From the NCBI RefSeq assembly GCF_034090345.1, contig NZ_JAXDSS010000052.1:1-59022 (forward strand): DNA of 59,022 nucleotides. The letters are read 5' to 3'. The position numbers were made by a program, and so were the translations under genes. Within the stretch, counting starts at the first letter, position 1, and every line of letters begins with the position of its first letter. Positions 26,659 through 33,332 of this stretch are shown here, in pieces. The DNA comes from Peptoniphilus sp034090345 (GTDB lineage Bacteria > Bacillota > Clostridia > Tissierellales > Peptoniphilaceae). The notes under the pieces were generated by a model. That model worked only from the letters and a program-made list of their open reading frames with translations. It made no database searches and was not told the DNA's origin.

Positions 26659-26695
26659 GCTTTTAAAAGCTTTATATCAAAAAAAAAAAAATCAA
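26659..26695 (-). promoter_or_regulatory. Upstream region of the secreted cassette: A13 tract and palindrome
   Basis: Positions 26679-26691 are 13 consecutive A on the plus strand, directly beside TTGATT (26690-26695) and TATAAA (26671-26676) on the minus strand, currently 13 bases apart. The 12-base palindrome GCTTTTAAAAGC lies at 26659-26670. The arrangement could be a promoter whose spacing varies by slippage, but no promoter is proven here. Confidence 0.3.
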
Positions 26696-26757
26696 TACTT
26701 TTTTTGAACATTTATTTTTATATGACGATATAAATAAAATCTATTAAAAATAGATAT

Positions 26758-26780
26758 AAAAAGGACTACCTAAGTAGCCC
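26758..26780 (-). terminator. Intrinsic terminator after the flavodiiron gene
   Basis: GGGCTAC and GTAGTCC pair (one G-U) around a four-base loop and are followed by TTTTTAT on the minus strand, just below the stop. Confidence 0.85.
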
Positions 26781-26789
26781 CTTTATAAT

Positions 26790-28031
26790 TTATTTACTTA
26801 ACTTTGCTTTTAGTTCTCTATTTTTAGCCATAGATTCTAAAATTGCTTCTGCAAGAGATTCCATATCATTCTTATTAGCAACACTTAGAGAAGTATTTAC
26901 GGTAACTCTATCGCCTAATACGTCAACAAGCTTTAGGTTTTCATTTACATAGTCTTCCATCTTGTCTCCAACTGTACAAGCCCAAGTACCATTTTCAATT
27001 ATACCAACCGTTCTGTTTTGAACGTTAAGAGCTTCCAAGTCGTGGATAAAGTCTTTCATCTTAGGATAAATCCCCAAGTTATAAGTTACTGAAGCTAATA
27101 CAAGATGAGAATATTTGAAAGTATCTGAAATCAAATCAGCTACATCTGTTGTAGACACATCGTGAAGTACAACTTTTGTCATTCCTCTTCTACAAAGTTC
27201 TGATGCCAATGCTTGTGCAGTATATTCTGTGTGTCCATACATTGATGCATAAGCTATCATAACACCTTCTTCTTCAGGTTCATATCTTGACCAAGTATCA
27301 TATTTGCCAATGATATATCCTAAATCTTCTCTCCAAACCGGCCCGTGTAGAGAACAGATATATTTAATTGGTAAATCTGCCGCTTTCTTTAAAACATCTT
27401 GTACGAATGGACCATATTTTCCTACGATATTGCTGTAGTATTTTCTCATATAATCTAAATAGTCTCTATCGAAATCTAATTCATCTGCAAAAAGTTTACC
27501 ATCTAGTGCACCAAAAGTACCAAAAGCATCTGCTGAGAATAGAACTCCATCAGTTAAGTCAAGAGATATTAGGACTTCCGGCCAGTGAACCATAGGAGCT
27601 TCTACGAAAGCATTAGTGTGTTTACCAAAGCTTAGAGTATCTCCTTCTTTAACTATAATTTGTTCATGTTCATCTTGTTTTGTATAGCCAAGTTGATTCA
27701 TGATTTCAAAACCTTGTTCGCTTGAAACAATCTTTACATTTGGATATCTGTAGCAAATTTCTTCAATTGTTCCTGCGTGATCCGGTTCCATGTGGTGTAT
27801 TACTAAATAATCTAAATCTCTTCCATCAAGAGTGTATTCAATGTTTTTTACAAACTCTTGTGCGAATTGCCAATCTACTGTATCGAAAAGAGCTGTCTTT
27901 TCATCTAACAATAGGTATGAGTTGTATGAAACTCCTTCTGGTATTGGAAAAATATTTTCAAATAAACTTGTTTTGTGGTCATTAACGCCCACCCAATATA
28001 AATCTTCTGTTACGTTTCTAACAGTGTACAT
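26790..28031 (-). CDS. fprA: Flavodiiron protein (A-type flavoprotein, FprA/ROO)
   Basis: A 413-residue enzyme that reduces O2 to water or NO to N2O with electrons usually delivered by rubredoxin. The metallo-beta-lactamase-like domain (about 1-245) keeps the diiron ligands: H80, E82 and D84 (HHMEPDH), H149 (MVHW), an Asp in 'SADAFG' and a His in 'SLHGPVW'. The C-terminal flavodoxin domain (about 253-395) has the FMN loop 'YASMYGHTEYTA'. There is no fused rubredoxin. Rubredoxin is supplied as a domain by the upstream gene, 59 bases away on the same strand with no terminator between them. Confidence 0.95.
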   Translation of the reverse strand: MYTVRNVTEDLYWVGVNDHKTSLFENIFPIPEGVSYNSYLLLDEKTALFDTVDWQFAQEFVKNIEYTLDGRDLDYLVIHHMEPDHAGTIEEICYRYPNVKIVSSEQGFEIMNQLGYTKQDEHEQIIVKEGDTLSFGKHTNAFVEAPMVHWPEVLISLDLTDGVLFSADAFGTFGALDGKLFADELDFDRDYLDYMRKYYSNIVGKYGPFVQDVLKKAADLPIKYICSLHGPVWREDLGYIIGKYDTWSRYEPEEEGVMIAYASMYGHTEYTAQALASELCRRGMTKVVLHDVSTTDVADLISDTFKYSHLVLASVTYNLGIYPKMKDFIHDLEALNVQNRTVGIIENGTWACTVGDKMEDYVNENLKLVDVLGDRVTVNTSLSVANKNDMESLAEAILESMAKNRELKAKLSK

Positions 28032-28090
28032 ATTTGCCTCCTAAATTTATAACTACTATTTTATTTCCCTAATCTTACACAAACTTTAAA

Positions 28091-30025
28091 CTATTGTCTA
28101 TCTTTAGGGAATTCTTCTTTTACAAATTGTGATTTTTCCTTTTGACACTTAGGGCAAATCCAATCTTCCGGAAGTTTTTCAAATGTTGTTCCCGGATCTA
28201 TTTCTCCTTCTGGATCTCCAACATTAGGGTCATATTCATATCCGCAACCTTGGCATACATATACACCGTAATTAGGAGCTAATTTTCTTGGTTTTGATCT
28301 TCTAACTTTTTTAAATTCAGGTGCTGGAGCTTTTTCTTCTGTTCCGAGAGCTTCAATTAGAAGTGGCATAATTTCAAACATATCCCCTACGATACCATAG
28401 TCAGCATTTTTAAATATAGGAGCTCCTGAGTTCTTGTTTATAGCAACTATTGTCGCTGCGTCTTTAATACCTTTTAAGTGTTGAGATGCTCCTGAAACTC
28501 CAAGTGCTACATAAAGATTGCCTTTGAATTTTTGTCCTGACATACCAACGTATCTTTCAAGCGGTACTAATTTAAGGTTTTCAGCAACAGGTCTTGAACT
28601 ACCTAGTGCAGCACCAAAAGCTTTTGCAGTTTGTCTTGCAAGTTCCATGTTTTCTTCACTGCCTATTCCCTTACCAACTGAAACTACTCTTTCAGCATCG
28701 GCAATAGGTGTGTTGATATCTATACCTACGGAAAAATCATATCCGTCTTTCTTTAAGTTTTTTATAAGTTCATCTACAGCTTCTTTTGCAGTATCAGCTT
28801 TAATTATTTGACGTTTTCTTTCTCCAGTTATAGGACCTTCTTTTTTGCCTGGAGCTGTAGCTGCTCCTTTAGATTTTTTAGGCATTTTACCTACTAAACT
28901 AGCTGCGATAACAACTCTTTGAATTTCGTTAGTTCCTTCGTAGATTGTAGTAATCTTAGCATCTCTGTAGAATCTCTCTACTTCCATACCCTTTAGGTAA
29001 CCTGAACCTCCGTGGATTTGAAGAGCATCATTTACAACTTCAAGAGCTATATCAGAAGCATACATCTTTGCCATAGCTGATTCAGTTCCATAAGGAACGT
29101 GTAAAGTCTTCATTTCTGCTGCAGAATAAATTAAGAATCTTGCTGCTCTTAATTTAGTAGCCATATCAGCTAATTTAAATCCTATGCTTTGTTGTTGTGC
29201 TATAGGTTTTCCAAATTGAATTCTTTCTTTTGCATATTTAAGAGCGTGTTCATACGCACCTTGAGCTATGCCTAAAGCTTGAGCTGCTATACCAATACGT
29301 CCACCATCAAGTGTTTGCATAGCGATTCTAAAGCCTTGACCTTCTTGACCAAGTAAGTTTTCTTTAGGAACTTTTACATTGTCAAATATAAGTTCAGCAG
29401 TTTTAGATGATCTTATACCAAGCTTGTCATATGGATCTCCAAAAGAGAACCCTTCCCAACCTTTTTCTACGATAAATGCTGAAATACCTTTTGTTCCGAT
29501 TCCTGGAGTAGTTACAGCAAATACAACATATGTGTCCGCTTCTGGAGCGTTTGTTATAAATATTTTGTTACCATTTAATATATAGTGGTCTCCGTCAAGT
29601 TCTGCTACAGTTTGAGTTCCACCAGCGTCAGAACCTGCTTCAGGTTCAGTTAAACCAAAAGCCCCTATGCTCTTACCTTCAGCCAATGGTATTAAGTATT
29701 TTTTCTTTTGTTCTTCTGTACCAAATGCTTCAATTGGATATGAACCAAGTGATGTATGAGCTGATAAAATTACACCCACCCCACCATCAACTCTTGATAA
29801 CTCTTCAACAGCGATAGCATATGATATAGCATCTAAACCTGCTCCACCATACTCTTTTGCATAAGGGATTCCCATCCATCCATGTTCTCCCATTGCCTTT
29901 ACAACATCATGCGGAAACTCATTGTTTTGATCTAATTGAAATGCTATCGGTTTAACTTCTGCTTCTGCGAACTCTCTTATAGCCTTACGGAGTTCCTCAT
30001 GTTCTTTTGTAGTGCTATACAACAT
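28091..30025 (-). CDS. Acyl-CoA dehydrogenase-EtfA-rubredoxin fusion protein
   Basis: A 644-residue three-part flavoprotein. Residues 1-380 are an acyl-CoA dehydrogenase: 'FGLTEPEAGSDAG' and catalytic Glu363 in 'IYEGTNEIQR', the position of Glu376 in human MCAD. Residues about 400-570 match the C-terminal FAD domain of electron-transfer flavoprotein alpha ('GKGIGSEEN', 'LGVSGASQHLKGI', 'ADYGIVGDMFEIMP'). Residues 589-640 are a rubredoxin with Cys591, Cys594, Cys624 and Cys627. Electrons could pass from acyl-CoA through two flavins to the iron centre and on to the flavodiiron protein encoded next. No EtfB or EtfA N-terminal half is seen. The start has GGAGG seven bases upstream. Confidence 0.95.
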   Translation of the reverse strand: MLYSTTKEHEELRKAIREFAEAEVKPIAFQLDQNNEFPHDVVKAMGEHGWMGIPYAKEYGGAGLDAISYAIAVEELSRVDGGVGVILSAHTSLGSYPIEAFGTEEQKKKYLIPLAEGKSIGAFGLTEPEAGSDAGGTQTVAELDGDHYILNGNKIFITNAPEADTYVVFAVTTPGIGTKGISAFIVEKGWEGFSFGDPYDKLGIRSSKTAELIFDNVKVPKENLLGQEGQGFRIAMQTLDGGRIGIAAQALGIAQGAYEHALKYAKERIQFGKPIAQQQSIGFKLADMATKLRAARFLIYSAAEMKTLHVPYGTESAMAKMYASDIALEVVNDALQIHGGSGYLKGMEVERFYRDAKITTIYEGTNEIQRVVIAASLVGKMPKKSKGAATAPGKKEGPITGERKRQIIKADTAKEAVDELIKNLKKDGYDFSVGIDINTPIADAERVVSVGKGIGSEENMELARQTAKAFGAALGSSRPVAENLKLVPLERYVGMSGQKFKGNLYVALGVSGASQHLKGIKDAATIVAINKNSGAPIFKNADYGIVGDMFEIMPLLIEALGTEEKAPAPEFKKVRRSKPRKLAPNYGVYVCQGCGYEYDPNVGDPEGEIDPGTTFEKLPEDWICPKCQKEKSQFVKEEFPKDRQ

Positions 30026-30352
30026 CGTTGTACCTCCTCTTTCCTACTAATTTCAAGAGAAATCTAAATCTCTCTTACTACATAATTTAAATCTCATCAG
30101 TTTCAGCTATTGCTGATTATTTATAACATTATCCCCGGCATAACCTATAGTAAAACTCATTTATATTTACTATTTATATTTCTATCTTGCTCTTATACAC
30201 TTAAGTATTGATAAAAACTTTTTCCTACAAATAAATTCTATGCAATAAACTATACCATAATAGTGTTGTATATGCTAGTCCATTACATTACTTTTTTTGT
30301 AAATGTACCGTATCAAATTGTCTATTCATTAATACCCAATTAACAAAAAAAT
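30026..30352. other. Gene-free stretch upstream of the acyl-CoA dehydrogenase fusion
   Basis: About 330 bases without a credible gene. It must contain the promoter and leader of the fusion gene on the minus strand. Several AT-rich -10-like hexamers exist (for example TATAGT near 30245) but none has a convincing -35. A short hairpin (AAGAGA/TTTCTCTT) lies near 30050-30075. I see no riboswitch signature. Confidence 0.5.
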
Positions 30353-30388
30353 AACATAGTTTTTGAAAATATTTTCAAAAACTATGTT
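30346..30388. repeat. Perfect inverted repeat, 18-bp arms without spacer
   Basis: Positions 30353-30388 read as an uninterrupted palindrome (AACATAGTTTTTGAAAAT and its complement). On the minus strand it is followed by ATTTTTTT, so it may act as a second terminator for the ABC operon or protect the transcript end. It is the last of three inverted repeats in a row. Confidence 0.75.
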
Positions 30389-30393
30389 TTAAA

Positions 30394-30453
30394 TTTTAGG
30401 TTCTATAATATCTGTTAGAGATTTACTCCCAGCAGATATTATAGAGCCTAAAA
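30394..30453. repeat. 60-bp inverted-repeat element, MITE- or IS-end-like
   Basis: Arms of 21 bases (core AGGTTCTATAATATCTG at 30398-30414 and CAGATATTATAGAGCCT at 30433-30449, one mismatch) flank an 18-base non-repeated centre. The long arms with a short unique core resemble joined insertion-sequence ends or a tiny MITE. I did not see a second copy in this window. Confidence 0.55.
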
Positions 30454-30481
30454 AATAAGCTAACTTAATTGTTAACTTATT
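30450..30481 (-). terminator. Intrinsic terminator of the ABC operon
   Basis: AATAAGTTAAC and GTTAGCTTATT form an 11-position stem around six bases, followed by TTTTTT on the minus strand, ten bases below the ATPase stop. Confidence 0.75.
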
Positions 30482-30491
30482 ACTTAATTAT

Positions 30492-31163
30492 TTATTTCCT
30501 AATTAATTTCCCATCTATTATTTCATAGTGGCGCCAATTAAATAATTCGACTAAAGAGTAATCATGAGTAACTAAAATCAAACTCTTTTCACTTCCCAAT
30601 TTTTCTATATATGATATCACCTTTGCTTTCAATCTTGGATTTAAAGCATTTGTGGGTTCATCAAGAATGAGCACCTTTGGATCATTTATTATAGCTCTTG
30701 CTATAGCTACCCTTTGTCTTTCTCCCCCGGATAAAAATTTAACTTTCTTATTTAAAAACTCCTTTATCTCTAAAATTTCAGAAACATGATAAATTCTGTC
30801 CTTCTTTTCTAATCTATTGTATTTTTTTGAATATATTAGTGGTATTACTATATTTTCGTAAACAGTTTCTTCTTCCAAGAGATTATATTCTTGAAAAATA
30901 AAACCAAACATCTCATTTCTTAGCTCTGCTATTTTTCTATTAGATAAGTTATCTATATTATTGCCATCTATTAGATATTTGCCATAAAAATTTTTGTCCA
31001 ATAATCCTACAATTTTTAACAAAGTTGTCTTCCCCGAGCCATTTTCTCCGGTTATAATAACTTTCTCTCCTTCTTCTATTTTAAAAAAGCAATCATTTAA
31101 TACAATTTGTTCAGAACTAGAATTTTCATTATATTTTTTAACTAAATTAGTTATTTCCAGCAT
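30492..31163 (-). CDS. ABC transporter ATP-binding protein (MacB/LolD type)
   Basis: A 223-residue ABC ATPase. Walker A (GENGSGKTT) is near residue 40, the Q-loop at 'IFQEYNL', the signature 'LSGGERQRVAIARAI' near 145, Walker B 'LILDEPTNAL' near 168, and the switch His in 'VTHDY'. It lies two bases below the second permease gene. Together the three make one MacB-like system; such systems export peptides or antibiotics or sense envelope stress. The substrate is unknown. Confidence 0.93.
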   Translation of the reverse strand: MLEITNLVKKYNENSSSEQIVLNDCFFKIEEGEKVIITGENGSGKTTLLKIVGLLDKNFYGKYLIDGNNIDNLSNRKIAELRNEMFGFIFQEYNLLEEETVYENIVIPLIYSKKYNRLEKKDRIYHVSEILEIKEFLNKKVKFLSGGERQRVAIARAIINDPKVLILDEPTNALNPRLKAKVISYIEKLGSEKSLILVTHDYSLVELFNWRHYEIIDGKLIRK

Positions 31164-31165
31164 CT

Positions 31166-32203
31166 CTATTCTCCTTCCAACTTGATACTTAAATCCTCTT
31201 TTATTAAAATTCTCAAAGTAATAAGTTCAAAAATTATTATAAATATTAATGAGATAAAAATATTAATAATAAAAAACGCATCTATATGAAAAGCATTTAA
31301 ATAACCCATAAACAAAAAATTTATGCCTATTAAAAACATCAAAAATATTGAGTTTCTTATAAAAATATTTAGCTTTGTTGCTCCACATATCAAATGAATA
31401 ATGTACTCTCTGTGTAATTTTGCATATATATGTTTAGTTACAATTACTATCCCCAAAGCAACAACCATTATGCTAACAATAATATAAACAGACATAAATC
31501 TCTTTACAAAACTAATTTCCTCAACATTAGAAAATTCATCCCTTTGTAAATGCAAAAAAGTATTCTCAAAAGCTTTTTCAAATTCTTTATGCACATCATT
31601 ATTATCTATATTATCTGCCAACTTTGCATCTTTTGATAAAGCTATGAGTTCAATATCTGCAATTTGATAATTTGCCAAATTTTTAAATTCTTCGCCTTCA
31701 AACTTTATAAGCTGTACACTCTTATCTTTTAATAAATTCTCCATTCCAATAAGTTCCATTTTTTTCTCATTAATTTTTCTTGAATTTATAATTTCAATCT
31801 TCCCTAATGAACTGTTTTTTAATTTTCTTAAATCCTCTTTAGGAACACACCAGATTATATTATTCTCAGACCTATCTTCATATTTTCCAACTAATACCAA
31901 CACTTCTACATCAAATTTTGTATTTACATAATCTGAGTAAAAATAAGTATATCCACCCTTTTTAAAAATAGAATCTAATCTGTTCATAATACTATCTTTT
32001 TCTTTTTGATCATAAGATATTGGAACGGCGGAATAATAGGTTTCAAATTTTTCAGATTCAAAGACAGAAATCATGGAGCCAAAAGATGATATAGATATTA
32101 GAGTTATTATCATAATAACAAGTTCTAAAATAAGAAATTCACGTTTATATTTAAATATATCTTTTATGCCTAATTTTAATATATCTAAAAACATCTCATT
32201 CAC
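31166..32203 (-). CDS. ABC permease half, MacB/FtsX-like, divergent
   Basis: A 345-residue membrane protein. One N-terminal helix (about 22-43) is followed by an extracytoplasmic region to about residue 225 and three C-terminal helices (about 232-252, 280-300 and 308-330). 'HLICGATKLNIF' before the penultimate helices resembles the cytoplasmic loop of FtsX-domain permeases. It overlaps the upstream permease by four bases (ATGA). It could also be a bacteriocin-associated membrane protein. Confidence 0.7.
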   Translation of the reverse strand: MNEMFLDILKLGIKDIFKYKREFLILELVIMIITLISISSFGSMISVFESEKFETYYSAVPISYDQKEKDSIMNRLDSIFKKGGYTYFYSDYVNTKFDVEVLVLVGKYEDRSENNIIWCVPKEDLRKLKNSSLGKIEIINSRKINEKKMELIGMENLLKDKSVQLIKFEGEEFKNLANYQIADIELIALSKDAKLADNIDNNDVHKEFEKAFENTFLHLQRDEFSNVEEISFVKRFMSVYIIVSIMVVALGIVIVTKHIYAKLHREYIIHLICGATKLNIFIRNSIFLMFLIGINFLFMGYLNAFHIDAFFIINIFISLIFIIIFELITLRILIKEDLSIKLEGE

Positions 32204-33219
32204 CTCATTATCTTTTTAATTTTTAAACTTGTTAAAAAATATTTTATAAATAAAACAGTCCACAAACTAAAAAGTATAAACCCTTGAATTTTAATTAAAT
32301 GTACTCCACTGATATCTATCTTACCTGCAAAGTTTAAGTATGATATAGACAATAAAGTTGAAACTGCACTCATAACTATAGAAATAGGCAATATTCTTTT
32401 TATAAAAATTTTAAACATATCCCATGTTGATGCTCCTGATATTTTGCTTATATAGATATGCTTATCGTATTTTAATAACCCAATAAAAATCCCATATATT
32501 AATAACAAATATATAAAAGCTACACTTAGTACCATATATTGTACATATCTCTTGCTCTCTAATGTTTCAGATAATAAACTTAATATAGCCTTCGTATTCT
32601 TTGTTGATGTTTCTTTATATCCTAAATCTTTAAAATTCTTACTCACATTTTTGATTGTCTTTATATCATGTGAATCTATGTAAATTTTTGATATTTCTTC
32701 ATCCATTGCAAATAGATTTTTAATAATTTGAAAATGTCCATCAGCTATAACTGAACTTCTATCAAACAAATTTATGAGTTCAAAATCATAACTAGCCTCT
32801 ACTTCAGTCATAAATTTATTGTCAAAACCTTTTCTCTTAATATCTTCTATCGATACAATTGCAATTCCTACTTTGTTTTTATCTGCATAATCCTCACTTG
32901 AAAAGTACCTAAACCATTTCGGAATAACAAATTTAGTAGAAAGTATATAATAGTACATTTGAGGGTCATATACCCCCAAAACTATATTATCTTTTCCCTC
33001 TGCTATAACTCTTATATCATCATACATATTTAAAAAGTCAAAACTTTTCTTTTTATATGGTAAATCTTCATCTTTAGTAAAAATTATATAATTTTCACTC
33101 ATGTTATAAGGGAATTTCGCTTCATCATTTCCTACTATATAATTAAATGCCAATATAAATACACAATTAATTGTTATAAAAAATAAAATTAAAATTATAT
33201 TTTTCTTTATAATATTCAT
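32200..33219 (-). CDS. ABC permease half, MacB/FtsX-like, divergent
   Basis: A 339-residue membrane protein with the same topology as its neighbour: an N-terminal helix (about 7-25), an outside domain of about 200 residues, and helices near 225-248, 275-295 and 308-328. The loop 'KISGASTWDMFKIF' is a good FtsX-type coupling motif. The two proteins are only weakly alike, suggesting a heterodimeric transporter with one ATPase. It is the first gene of the operon, with GGGAAGTGA as ribosome site. Confidence 0.72.
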   Translation of the reverse strand: MNIIKKNIILILFFITINCVFILAFNYIVGNDEAKFPYNMSENYIIFTKDEDLPYKKKSFDFLNMYDDIRVIAEGKDNIVLGVYDPQMYYYILSTKFVIPKWFRYFSSEDYADKNKVGIAIVSIEDIKRKGFDNKFMTEVEASYDFELINLFDRSSVIADGHFQIIKNLFAMDEEISKIYIDSHDIKTIKNVSKNFKDLGYKETSTKNTKAILSLLSETLESKRYVQYMVLSVAFIYLLLIYGIFIGLLKYDKHIYISKISGASTWDMFKIFIKRILPISIVMSAVSTLLSISYLNFAGKIDISGVHLIKIQGFILFSLWTVLFIKYFLTSLKIKKIMR

Positions 33220-33286
33220 GACTTCACTTCCCTTTTAATTAAATTTATTTTATTCAGATTATCACCTTTCTTTTACTATTACAATA

Positions 33287-33315
33287 CAAAAAATCTCAAG
33301 CCTAAACTTGAGATT
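33287..33315 (-). terminator. Intrinsic terminator after secA
   Basis: AATCTCAAG and CTTGAGATT form a nine-pair stem with a six-base loop, followed by TTTTT on the minus strand. Confidence 0.95.
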
Positions 33316-33332
33316 CTTATAAACTAAACTAT

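Noticed and set aside
30026..30352. Possible short genes or a riboswitch upstream of the acyl-CoA dehydrogenase fusion
   Set aside because: No frame has a ribosome site with a plausible product, and no recognised aptamer core is visible.
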